Positions 1-7,844 of a stretch of DNA of 40,105 bases are shown here, piece after piece. This stretch comes from Mesorhizobium sp. (GTDB lineage Bacteria > Pseudomonadota > Alphaproteobacteria > Rhizobiales > Rhizobiaceae). The number at the start of each line of letters is the position of its first letter. Position 1 is the stretch's first letter. Location of the stretch: the NCBI RefSeq assembly GCF_005063415.1, contig NZ_SUEG01000039.1, positions 1 through 40,105 of the forward strand, given 5' to 3'. Below the pieces are notes generated by a model. The model made no database searches, was not told where the DNA came from, and saw only the letters and a program-made list of their open reading frames with translations. The position numbers and the translations under genes were made by a program.

Positions 1-1
1 G

Positions 2-733
2 GCGGAAAAAAAGCGGCTCGGCATGCTGCTCGAAGCCAAGCAGAAGCTCGCCGCCGATACGCAAACCGCGCTGGCTGCCGAAAAGCAGCGGTCCGCGACG
101 CTGGCGGCCAAGGCCGGCAGCCTGAAAGAACTGATCGCCTCGCTCGAGGCCGATAGGGCCCGCAAGGCGGCGGATGCGGCCAAGGCAGCCGAGCAAAAGA
201 CGGCGGACGCCGACAAGGGCCCGGCATCAACCCCGGCCCCGACGGAATTGGCCTCGCTGCCGGTGCCGGAGAGCAACAGGCTCACCGCTGCCGCGCCGTT
301 TTCCGCGCTTCAAGGGCAGATCGCGCTGCCGGTCACCGGCAGGATCAAGCGGCGCTTCGGCGCCAACGACGGTAATGGCGCGGTGATGCTCGGTGACATG
401 GTTGCGACACAATCGGGAGCCATCGTCACAGCGCCGGCGGATGGAAATGTGCTTTATGCGGGGCCTTTCCGCTCTTACGGTCAACTCTTGATCCTGAATG
501 CGGGTGACGGCTATCATGTCGTCCTGGCGGGGATGAGCAGAATCAGCGTCGCGTCTGGCCAGTCGGTGCTCGCAGGTGAGCCGGTCGGCGCGATGGGAGA
601 GGCCCGGGTGGCGAGCACCTCGGCATCGAAGAATGGAAATGCCACGCCGGAGCTCTATGTCGAGTTCCGCAAGGATGGAAAACCCGTCGATCCGGCCCCA
701 TGGTGGGCGGACCGTTTTTCTGGAAGGACGTGA
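2..733 (+). CDS. EnvC-like murein hydrolase activator (5' end cut by the window)
   Basis: The frame is open from base 2, so the gene begins before the window; only the C-terminal part is seen. Visible are an Ala/Lys/Glu-rich helical region (a coiled coil in EnvC and relatives), a Pro/Thr linker, then a LytM (M23) fold with the segment LPVTGRIKRRFG, the strand APADGNVLYAG and the strand GQLLILNAGDGYHV. The zinc ligands of active M23 peptidases are missing: the usual HxH after GDGY is replaced by LAGM, and the earlier HxxxD is absent. EnvC and NlpD, which activate periplasmic amidases instead of cutting peptidoglycan, also have degenerate LytM domains, so the same role during cell separation is inferred. 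Its stop directly abuts the ATG of ctpA, an arrangement common in rhizobia, so the two are probably co-transcribed and translationally coupled. Confidence 0.85.
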   Translation, partial: AEKKRLGMLLEAKQKLAADTQTALAAEKQRSATLAAKAGSLKELIASLEADRARKAADAAKAAEQKTADADKGPASTPAPTELASLPVPESNRLTAAAPFSALQGQIALPVTGRIKRRFGANDGNGAVMLGDMVATQSGAIVTAPADGNVLYAGPFRSYGQLLILNAGDGYHVVLAGMSRISVASGQSVLAGEPVGAMGEARVASTSASKNGNATPELYVEFRKDGKPVDPAPWWADRFSGRT

Positions 734-2059
734 ATGATGCGGAAACTGTCGCTTCTGTTTGCCGGTGCGCTGATGGGTGCATCGGCGATGAGCCTGGTCT
801 ATGGCGCGCCCGGCTCGACGGCGAAGGCTGCGGGCTCCGAGACCTATAAGCAACTGGCGATCTTCGGCGATATCTTCGAACGGGTGCGGGCGAATTATGT
901 GACGCCGCCCGACGACAAGTCGCTGGTTGAAAATGCCATCAACGGCATGCTGTCCTCGCTCGACCCGCACTCCTCCTACATGAACGCCGAAGAAGCGCAG
1001 GACATGCGCGTGCAGACCAAGGGCGAGTTCGGCGGCCTCGGCATCGAGGTCACCATGGAGAACGACCTGGTCAAGGTAATCACGCCGATCGACGATACTC
1101 CGGCCGCCAAGGCTGGTGTGCTCGCCGGCGACTATATCGCCAAGATCGACGGCGAGGAGGTCCGCGGCCTGACGCTCAACGACGCCGTCGAGAAGATGCG
1201 CGGGCTGGTCAACACGCCGATCAAGCTCACCATCCTGCGCCAGGGCGCCGACAAGCCGATCGAACTGACGGTGGTGCGCGACATCATCAAGGTCAAGGCG
1301 GTCAAGTTCCGGGTCGAAAACGACATCGGCTACATGAAGATCACCTCCTTTACCGAAAAGACCTATGACGATCTCGAGAATGCCATCGACACCATCAAGA
1401 AGCAGGTGCCGAACGACAAGCTCAAGGGCTATGTGCTCGACCTGCGCCTCAATCCGGGCGGTTTGCTCGACCAGGCGGTGAGCGTGTCGGATGCCTTCCT
1501 CGACCGTGGCGAGATCGTCTCGACGCGCGGCCGCGATCCGAAGGACGTCACCCGCTTCGACGCGCGGGCCGGCGACGACATCGGCGGCAAGCCGCTGATC
1601 GTGCTCGTCAATGGCGGCTCGGCCAGTGCCTCGGAAATCGTTGCCGGCGCGCTGCAGGATCTGCGCCGCGCCACGGTGGTCGGCACGCAATCCTTCGGCA
1701 AGGGTTCAGTGCAGACCATCATCCCACTTGGTGAGAACGGGGCGCTGCGGTTGACGACGGCGCTCTATTACACGCCGTCCGGCAAGTCGATCCAGGGCAA
1801 GGGTATCACGCCCGACATCAAGGTCGACCAACCGCTGCCGGCGGAACTGCAGGGCAGGGACCTGACGCGCGGCGAATCCGACCTCAAGGGCCACATCAAG
1901 GGCGCCGACGAAGGCACGACCGGTTCGGGTTCGGCAGCCTATGTGCCGCCGGAACCGAAGGACGATTTGCAGCTCATCTATGCCGAGCAGCTGCTGCGCG
2001 GCCAGAAGACGGATCCGGCGTTCCCGCCGAATCCGCAAAAGGCCGTGTTGAACCAGTAA
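734..2059 (+). CDS. ctpA: Carboxy-terminal processing protease CtpA (S41 family)
   Basis: A 441-residue periplasmic serine protease that trims or degrades proteins from their C-terminus. Residues 1-24 form a signal peptide (MRKLSLLFAGALMGA core). A PDZ domain lies at about residues 95-170 (GGLGIEV, VITPIDDTPAAKAGV). The S41 catalytic domain follows. The serine in NGGSASASE is Ser298, and the lysine in FGKGSVQT is Lys323; the 25-residue spacing equals that of the Ser/Lys dyad of E. coli Tsp. The C-terminal 60 residues are Pro/Gly-rich and less conserved. The start ATG follows the envC stop with no gap; a second ATG is the next codon. Length is normal for rhizobial CtpA, and no defect is seen. 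Confidence 0.96.
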   Translation: MMRKLSLLFAGALMGASAMSLVYGAPGSTAKAAGSETYKQLAIFGDIFERVRANYVTPPDDKSLVENAINGMLSSLDPHSSYMNAEEAQDMRVQTKGEFGGLGIEVTMENDLVKVITPIDDTPAAKAGVLAGDYIAKIDGEEVRGLTLNDAVEKMRGLVNTPIKLTILRQGADKPIELTVVRDIIKVKAVKFRVENDIGYMKITSFTEKTYDDLENAIDTIKKQVPNDKLKGYVLDLRLNPGGLLDQAVSVSDAFLDRGEIVSTRGRDPKDVTRFDARAGDDIGGKPLIVLVNGGSASASEIVAGALQDLRRATVVGTQSFGKGSVQTIIPLGENGALRLTTALYYTPSGKSIQGKGITPDIKVDQPLPAELQGRDLTRGESDLKGHIKGADEGTTGSGSAAYVPPEPKDDLQLIYAEQLLRGQKTDPAFPPNPQKAVLNQ

Positions 2060-2258
2060 GGGCGGCAAGCCGGGCCAAACAGGTCTGGCTGCCTGAGCGA
2101 AGCGATGCGATGCTGCCGGGGCCGCGAGGCTCCGGCAGTTTGATTCGGGGCTGCGGCCGGCATGCTGCGCGTCAGTGAAGCAAGGGGACGCGCCGACATT
2201 TTGGATTTTGCGCCTCCGGAGAAGGTTTACTTCGGGGATGCACGCCGGGGGTGCGGGC

Positions 2259-3455
2259 TTGGCTGATATCGGCAAGGACATAGAACGACCTCTCGGACAG
2301 GCGATCCGGCCGCCGCGCTCAGGCAGCGGGATCAGCGCCGGTGCGGTCGCGGCCGCGCTTGTCGTGCTGTCCCTGGTCGGCGTTTCCAGCGCGATCGCTT
2401 TGCGCGACAAGCCATTCCGCAAGCCGCAAGAAGTCGCCGTTTCGACGCCGAAGATGCCGGCAGCGGCCGAGACCGCCGCGGCGCCGGCCAAGGCGACGCC
2501 CGCAACGGAAGCGCCAAGCAACGCAAGCGAACAAACGACAAGCGGGAAGACGGGCGGTCCGCAGATCATCCATGTCCAGACCGAAGAGGGCGACGGTCCG
2601 CCCAACGCGGCCATCGTCATCCGCGACCCTTCGACGATCGGCCAGAACCTCAGGATCGCGCACATTCCCGACAAGGCGCTGATCGAGGCCAGCGAAACCG
2701 GTTTGTTGCCGATCCGCGCCGCCGACGGCCGGCGCCCGTTCGATGTCTATGCGCGGCCGTGGTCGGGTGCACGCGGTGCACGCGTGGCGCTCGTCATCGG
2801 CGGGCTTGCCGTGTCGCAGACCGGCACGCAGGCAGCCATCGCCAAGCTGCCGGCGGAAGTGACGCTGGCCTTCGCGCCGCAAGGCAACAGCATTGGCCGC
2901 TGGATGCAGGTGGCGCGGCAGAGCGGCCATGAGGTCATCATGCAGGTGCCGCTCGAGCCGTTCGACTATCCGAACGTCAATCCCGGCCGCAACACGCTGA
3001 CCGTGGCTGCGACGCCGGACGAGAATTTGAAGAATTTACGCTGGGCGCTGTCGCGAACGACCAACTACACCGGCGTCATGAACTATATGGGCGCCCGCTT
3101 TTCAGCTGACGCGACGGCGATGGAGCCACTGATGGCCGAGCTTGGCAAGCGTGGCCTCGCCTATGTCGACGACGGTTCGTCGGCGCGCAGCCTGGCACCC
3201 GAACTGGCGCTGAAGGACGGCGTGCCGTTCGTCGGCGGCGATACGGCGATCGACGCGGTGCAGGACCGCGGCGCCATTTTGAAGAAACTGGATGGGCTGG
3301 AAGCGTCAGCGCGAGCGAAAGGCTTTGCCGTCGGCATCGGCTCGGCCTTCGACCTGACGGTGGATACCGTGTCTTCCTGGGTGACCGAGGCCAAGAAGCG
3401 CGGCATCGAGATCGTGCCGATTTCGGCGGTGGCGATAGATCCGGAAAAAGGCTGA
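2259..3455 (+). CDS. Divergent polysaccharide deacetylase family protein (YibQ/DUF610-like)
   Basis: A predicted envelope protein with one N-terminal membrane segment ([20 protein letters not shown]), an Ala/Pro/Thr-rich linker of about 90 residues, then a deacetylase-like NodB-type fold beginning at [13 protein letters not shown] and including [24 protein letters not shown] and YVDDGSSA. This divergent family keeps the fold of polysaccharide deacetylases, but its substrate is not established. I place the start at TTG 2259 because the product then begins [13 protein letters not shown], the conserved beginning of rhizobial homologues as I recall them, with a GGGGG run a few bases upstream. An in-frame ATG at 2238 is the main alternative; the frame stays open back to 2175, but that part reads like non-coding sequence. 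It sits between ctpA and rppH, one base before the latter. Confidence 0.85.
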   Translation: MADIGKDIERPLGQAIRPPRSGSGISAGAVAAALVVLSLVGVSSAIALRDKPFRKPQEVAVSTPKMPAAAETAAAPAKATPATEAPSNASEQTTSGKTGGPQIIHVQTEEGDGPPNAAIVIRDPSTIGQNLRIAHIPDKALIEASETGLLPIRAADGRRPFDVYARPWSGARGARVALVIGGLAVSQTGTQAAIAKLPAEVTLAFAPQGNSIGRWMQVARQSGHEVIMQVPLEPFDYPNVNPGRNTLTVAATPDENLKNLRWALSRTTNYTGVMNYMGARFSADATAMEPLMAELGKRGLAYVDDGSSARSLAPELALKDGVPFVGGDTAIDAVQDRGAILKKLDGLEASARAKGFAVGIGSAFDLTVDTVSSWVTEAKKRGIEIVPISAVAIDPEKG

Positions 3456-3456
3456 G

Positions 3457-3978
3457 ATGGCAAAGAACAAGCTCGTTGACGCCGAGACACTGCCCTACCG
3501 GCCCTGCGTAGGGGTGATGGTCCTCAATGGCGACGGCCTGGTCTGGGTCGGCCGTCGCATTGCCGAGCCGGACAGCGAATTCGCTGGAACGACGCAGCTC
3601 TGGCAGATGCCGCAGGGCGGCATCGACGATGGTGAGGAGCCGCTGCCCGCGGCTGCGCGTGAACTCTACGAAGAGACCGGCATGCGCTCGGTGTCGCTGC
3701 TGGCCGAGGCGCCGCACTGGATCAACTACGACCTGCCGGCCCATCTGGTCGGTGTCGCCTTCAAGGGACGATATCGCGGCCAGACGCAGAAATGGTTTGC
3801 CTTCCGCTTCCACGGCGACGAAAGCGAGATCGCGATCAATCCGCCACCGGGTGGCCACAAGGCCGAGTTCGACCGGTGGGCGTGGCGGCCGATGCTGGAA
3901 TTGCCGGGCCTGATCGTGCCGTTCAAGCGCAAGGTCTACGAAGACGTGGTGGCAGCGTTCCGGCACCTGGTGGCGTAG
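3457..3978 (+). CDS. rppH: RNA pyrophosphohydrolase RppH (Nudix hydrolase)
   Basis: A 173-residue cytoplasmic Nudix enzyme. The Nudix box, G-x5-E-x7-RELYEETGM, is complete at residues 54-76, so metal binding and catalysis should be intact. [11 protein letters not shown] at the N-terminus, [10 protein letters not shown] and the tail segment [13 protein letters not shown] match the RppH/IalA group found in alphaproteobacteria. RppH removes pyrophosphate from 5' triphosphate RNA and so starts 5'-dependent mRNA decay; in Bartonella the homologue IalA was first named as an invasion-associated dinucleoside polyphosphate hydrolase. The ATG lies one base after the previous stop, so it probably belongs to the envC-ctpA transcription unit. 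Confidence 0.93.
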   Translation: MAKNKLVDAETLPYRPCVGVMVLNGDGLVWVGRRIAEPDSEFAGTTQLWQMPQGGIDDGEEPLPAAARELYEETGMRSVSLLAEAPHWINYDLPAHLVGVAFKGRYRGQTQKWFAFRFHGDESEIAINPPPGGHKAEFDRWAWRPMLELPGLIVPFKRKVYEDVVAAFRHLVA

Positions 3979-4007
3979 CCGCCGGCCTTCCGCTAAAACA
4001 GGTCGGC

Positions 4008-5177
4008 ATGAACGACATCTCCAGCAAATCTCTTCCGCGGACCGTCTCTCTACCGCAGGCTGGCGCCCCGAGCGAGCCGATCAGCGAAGCGGCGGCGGGG
4101 GCGATCCTGACCATCGATCTCGGCGCCGTCCGTGAGAATTACCGGCGGCTGAAGGCGCGGCTGGGCGGCGTCAGCTGTGCTGGAGTGGTCAAGGCCGACG
4201 GTTACGGGATTGGCGCGGCGCCGGTGGCGGCGGCGCTGATGGCTGAAGGCTGCAATGTCTTCTTTGTCGCGCATTTGGCCGGCGGCATCTTGCTGCGCAA
4301 GGCGCTCGGCTCAGACCCGGCCATCTATGTGCTGAACGGCATTCCGCCGGGTGCGGAAAGGGAAGCGGTTGCGGCAGGGCTTTGCACCGTACTCAACAGC
4401 GCCAGCCAACTCGCGGCATGGCGCGAGATGGCCGGGCGGGTGGGCCGTAAGTTGCCGGCCGCCGTCCAGGTCGACAGCGGCATGTCGCGGCTCGGCATGA
4501 CGCCGGCGGAGGTGAAAGCGGCGGCGCGGGATCCGCAGGCCTTCGACGGTGTCGAACTGACCTTCGTGATGAGCCATCTCGCCTGCGCCGACGAACCCAA
4601 GCAACCGGCCAACGAGCAGCAACGGCTGGAATTCGAACGGCTTCGCCGGATGCTGCCGCAGGCGCCGGCTTCGCTTGCCAATTCATCAGGCATTTTTCTC
4701 GGGCAGCGTTATCACTACGACCTCGTTCGTCCGGGTGCCGCTCTCTATGGCATCAATCCGACGCCGGCGAAGGACAATCCGATGCTGCCGGTGGTGCGAT
4801 TGCAGGCCAAGATCATCCAGACGCGGATATTGGAGGCCGGCGCCGGTGTCGGCTACGGTCACACTTTCCATGCCAAGGCTCCGCTTGCCGCGGCGACGAT
4901 TTCGCTCGGCTATGGCGATGGTTGGCATCGACGCGCCGCTTCCGCTGCCTGGTTCGAAAATGTGCGGCTGCCCTTCATCGGCCGGGTTTCGATGGATTCG
5001 ATCATCCTCGACATTTCCGCATTGCCGCCCGGCAGCCTGAAGGCCGGCGACCTCGTCGAATTCATCGGGCCGTCGTCGCAGACGGTGGACCAGGTAGCCG
5101 GCCAGGCCGGCACCATCGGCTATGAGGTCTTGACCAGCCTCGGCCACCGTTTCCATCGGCGCTATGTGAATGGCTAG
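4008..5177 (+). CDS. alr: Alanine racemase
   Basis: A 389-residue PLP enzyme interconverting L- and D-alanine. The PLP lysine is Lys62 in GVVKADGYGIG, and the second catalytic base is Tyr283 in GVGYGHTF. SGMSRLGM, LANSSGIFLG, RPGAALYG and GRVSMDSIILD are further family motifs. The start is taken at ATG 4008 (MNDISSKS), which gives a tail of about 33 residues before the barrel; the open frame extends further upstream but there overlaps rppH out of frame. The next gene is a D-amino-acid dehydrogenase 138 bases on. A catabolic racemase next to such a dehydrogenase recalls the dadAX pair of other proteobacteria, so this copy may serve alanine use as well as D-alanine supply for peptidoglycan. Confidence 0.95.
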   Translation: MNDISSKSLPRTVSLPQAGAPSEPISEAAAGAILTIDLGAVRENYRRLKARLGGVSCAGVVKADGYGIGAAPVAAALMAEGCNVFFVAHLAGGILLRKALGSDPAIYVLNGIPPGAEREAVAAGLCTVLNSASQLAAWREMAGRVGRKLPAAVQVDSGMSRLGMTPAEVKAAARDPQAFDGVELTFVMSHLACADEPKQPANEQQRLEFERLRRMLPQAPASLANSSGIFLGQRYHYDLVRPGAALYGINPTPAKDNPMLPVVRLQAKIIQTRILEAGAGVGYGHTFHAKAPLAAATISLGYGDGWHRRAASAAWFENVRLPFIGRVSMDSIILDISALPPGSLKAGDLVEFIGPSSQTVDQVAGQAGTIGYEVLTSLGHRFHRRYVNG

Positions 5178-5315
5178 GACGCAAGCTTGTTGTCCTCACG
5201 CATGTCTTTTCCCTAAGCATCGGCACTTGGCTGACGCCACAGAATCCGGCAGACAGAAGGCGGCGATGATCCCGGTCTCGAACCCCGACGAGACGTCGTT
5301 GCGGAGAACCAAACG

Positions 5316-6572
5316 ATGAAGATCTTCGTGCTGGGCGGCGGCGTGATCGGGGTCACCACCGCCTATTTTCTTGCCGAGGCCGGCCATCAGGTGACGGTGA
5401 TCGATCGCCAGAAAGGCCCGGCGCTGGAAACCAGCTTTGCCAATGCCGGCGAGATCTCGCCCGGCTATGCCTCGCCCTGGGCCGGGCCCGGCGTTCCGCT
5501 GAAGGCCATCAAATGGCTTTTGATGAAGCACGGTCCACTGGTGGTGCGGCCGGCCCTCGATCCGCATATGTGGATATGGCTGGTCAAGATGCTGCGCAAT
5601 TGCACGGCTAAACGCTACGCGCTGAACAAGGCGCGCATGGTGCCGCTGGCCGAGTACAGCCGCGACACGCTGAGGGCGCTGCGCGAGGCGACCGGCATCG
5701 CCTATGACGAGCGCGCCAAGGGCACGCTGCAGCTTTTCCGAACGCAAAAGCAGCTCGACGGCGTCGGCGGCGATGTCGAGGTGCTGAAGGCCTATGGCGT
5801 CCCCTACGAGGTCCTCGACCCCGACGGCTGCATCGTGGCCGAACCCGCGCTGGCCGGCGTGCGCGAAAAATTCGTCGGTGGCCTGCGGTTGCCCGGCGAC
5901 GAAACCGGCGACTGCAAGATGTTCACCGACAGGCTTGCCGAGCTTTGCGCGGCACGCGGCGTCACCTTCGAATACGACACGGAGATACGGCGCGTCGTCA
6001 AGAAGCGTGATCGCATCACCAACATCAGCACCAGCAAGGGCTGGATGGTCGCTGATGCCTATGTGATGGCGATGGGCAGCTATTCGGCGCGGTTCATGCG
6101 CATGCTGAAGCGGCCCATCCCAGTCTACCCGGTCAAGGGCTATTCGATCACCCTGCCGATCAAGGACGCCGCCGCCGCACCGGTCTCGACCGTGATGGAC
6201 GAGAGCTACAAGGTAGCGATCACCCGGCTTGGCGACCGCATCCGGGTCGGCGGCACGGCAGAGATTTCCGGCTTCGACCTGCGGCTGCACGAATCGCGGC
6301 GCCGCACGCTCGAACATTCGGTCGGCGACCTGTTTCCGGGCAGCGGCGACATGCGATCGGCGACCTTCTGGTGCGGGCTGCGGCCAATGACACCGGACGG
6401 GCCGCCGCTGATCGGCCGCACCGATTTCTCCAATCTCTATCTCAACACCGGCCATGGCACACTCGGCTGGACCATGGCCTGCGGCTCGGCCAAGGTTCTA
6501 GCCGACATCATCTCCAGCCGGGTGCCAGACATCGACGTCGGCGATCTCGGGCCGGGACGATACGCCAAGTAA
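5316..6572 (+). CDS. dadA: D-amino-acid dehydrogenase (DadA family, FAD)
   Basis: A 418-residue FAD oxidoreductase of the DAO fold. The dinucleotide-binding motif lies at residues 4-30 ([20 protein letters not shown]), followed by [19 protein letters not shown], the segment characteristic of Dad[36 protein letters not shown] and [16 protein letters not shown] complete the family pattern. It oxidises D-alanine and other D-amino acids to 2-oxo acids and ammonia, passing electrons to the respiratory chain at the inner membrane. Together with the upstream racemase this would turn L-alanine into pyruvate. The end faces the converging lysR gene with about 40 bases between the stops, where I see no clear terminator. 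Confidence 0.92.
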   Translation: MKIFVLGGGVIGVTTAYFLAEAGHQVTVIDRQKGPALETSFANAGEISPGYASPWAGPGVPLKAIKWLLMKHGPLVVRPALDPHMWIWLVKMLRNCTAKRYALNKARMVPLAEYSRDTLRALREATGIAYDERAKGTLQLFRTQKQLDGVGGDVEVLKAYGVPYEVLDPDGCIVAEPALAGVREKFVGGLRLPGDETGDCKMFTDRLAELCAARGVTFEYDTEIRRVVKKRDRITNISTSKGWMVADAYVMAMGSYSARFMRMLKRPIPVYPVKGYSITLPIKDAAAAPVSTVMDESYKVAITRLGDRIRVGGTAEISGFDLRLHESRRRTLEHSVGDLFPGSGDMRSATFWCGLRPMTPDGPPLIGRTDFSNLYLNTGHGTLGWTMACGSAKVLADIISSRVPDIDVGDLGPGRYAK

Positions 6573-6611
6573 GACCCCCAGCAGCTTAAGACAGCCAGCG
6601 GCCGATACGCT

Positions 6612-7493
6612 TCACGCGAACAAACCCCTGTCCCGTTCGACGGCCTTGGTGATGAAGCTTGAGACGATCTGGACGCGGCGCAGCGGTCTGACCGATTCAT
6701 GATAGACCAGCCAGTAGGCGCGGCGGATGGGTGCGACGATATCGAGAGGCACTAACTCCGGCATCGAGCGGGCAACGAAGGTGTGCAGGATGCCGATGCC
6801 GGCGCCGGAACGCACCGCTTCGGCCTGGCCGAGCGCTGAGGAAATGGCGAAGCTGGTGCCCCAGTCGGCACTGAATTCGGCCGCGTAGTCGAGCGAGGGA
6901 CTGACGATCAGGTCCGGCACGTAGCCGATCAGCGTGTGCTGGCCTAGCTCGGCGGCGGTTCCGGGCAGGCCATGCGTGTCGGCGTAGGCCCGCGACGCGA
7001 ACAGGCCGAGCGTGTAGTCGACCAGCTTTCCCGCCACCAGGCGGCCTTCCGTCGGCCGTTCGACGGTGATGGCAATGTCGGCCTCGCGCCGGGATAACGA
7101 GAAGGAGCGCGGTACCGGCACCAGCTGGATGGTGAGTTCACGGTGCAGAGCGGTCAGCGCGCCGAGGCGCCTGGCCAGGAAGGCGACGCCAAAACCGTCC
7201 GGCGCGCCGATCCGCACGGTGCCCGAGACGTCGTCGCCTTCGCCTGAAACAGTCGAGCGCGCGGCGATCATGTCGCCCTCCATGCGTTCGGCGATCTCGA
7301 GGAAACGCTCGCCCGCCGGCGTCAGCTCGCTGCCGGTGGTAAGCCGGCGAAACAGTTTTGTCCTGAGCGCATCCTCGAGGGCGGCAATGCGGCGCGAGAC
7401 GGTGGCGTGATTGAGCTGCAGCCGCCTGGCGGCGCCGAGGATCTGGCCGGCCCGCGCCACGGCAAGGAAGATGCGAGCGTCATCCCAGTTCAT
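6612..7493 (-). CDS. LysR-family transcriptional regulator
   Basis: A 293-residue LysR regulator. The N-terminal winged helix reads MNWDDARIFLAVARAGQILG, then LQLNHATVSRRIAALE, the recognition-helix region. The effector-binding domain shows the periplasmic-binding-protein-like fold (GTVRIGAPDGFG, YWLVYHES). The start is ATG at 7493, since the DNA-binding domain begins there; the frame stays open to 7622 but that part is repeat element DNA. The gene is divergent from mmsA, with 351 bases between the two starts, so control of mmsA by an intermediate of valine or propionate breakdown is plausible but inferred. Candidate binding sites are noted separately. Confidence 0.9.
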   Translation of the reverse strand: MNWDDARIFLAVARAGQILGAARRLQLNHATVSRRIAALEDALRTKLFRRLTTGSELTPAGERFLEIAERMEGDMIAARSTVSGEGDDVSGTVRIGAPDGFGVAFLARRLGALTALHRELTIQLVPVPRSFSLSRREADIAITVERPTEGRLVAGKLVDYTLGLFASRAYADTHGLPGTAAELGQHTLIGYVPDLIVSPSLDYAAEFSADWGTSFAISSALGQAEAVRSGAGIGILHTFVARSMPELVPLDIVAPIRRAYWLVYHESVRPLRRVQIVSSFITKAVERDRGLFA

Positions 7494-7535
7494 GGGGAGG
7501 GTCCGTTTCGATAGGGAGCGCCGTGTTCCCGCCCA

Positions 7536-7665
7536 CCCCCCGCAAGGGGGGAGATCGGATGCCGGGTCGGCTTTCGCCAATCTCCAACGTCGCAAAAAGG
7601 GCGGTAAGGCCGAAGCCGCCAATCTCCCCCCTTGCGGGGGAGATGTCCGGCAGGCCAGAGGGGGG
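7536..7665. repeat. Palindromic intergenic repeat, copy A (rhizobial RIME-like), left arm truncated
   Basis: The right arm at 7622-7665 matches 43 of 44 bases of the right arm of copy B at 32868-32911; the only difference is CAGGCCAG for CAGGACAG. The left arm keeps only its inner 20 or so bases (CCCCCCGCAAGGGGGGAGAT at 7536-7555), so the outer half is missing. The central spacer, with TTCGCCAATCTCCAACG, matches the spacer of copy B in inverse orientation. The element lies between lysR and mmsA and would form a long RNA hairpin if transcribed. It resembles Rhizobium-specific intergenic mosaic elements; that family name is from memory. Confidence 0.85.
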
Positions 7666-7725
7666 TGTGAAGAAACTCAACTCAGCAATCCAAGCGATAG
7701 GAGTACACTCCCTACCATTTGCGCC

Positions 7726-7766
7726 ATTTGATGCACAGGCACCTCTCGCACTCTATTTTATGCACA
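7726..7766. promoter_or_regulatory. Direct repeat between lysR and mmsA, possible LysR site
   Basis: ATTTGATGCACA at 7726-7737 and ATTTTATGCACA at 7755-7766 differ by one base in twelve and lie 29 bases apart, about three helical turns. They are 79 bases or more upstream of the mmsA start and inside the lysR-mmsA divergent region. LysR proteins often bind two sites with about this phasing. The assignment to this LysR is inference. Confidence 0.4.
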
Positions 7767-7844
7767 ACGGTTGCGTTTTCGCTCGCGTTGCCATCGCTCC
7801 CGCAAAGGCGGACAATGCCTCATCACGAACCAGGGAGAGAGACC

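Noticed and set aside
227..1690. A 487-codon minus-strand frame over envC and ctpA
   Set aside because: It is the mirror of conserved genes with catalytic motifs in the plus frame; its own sequence is His/Arg/Asp-rich, typical for antisense frames.
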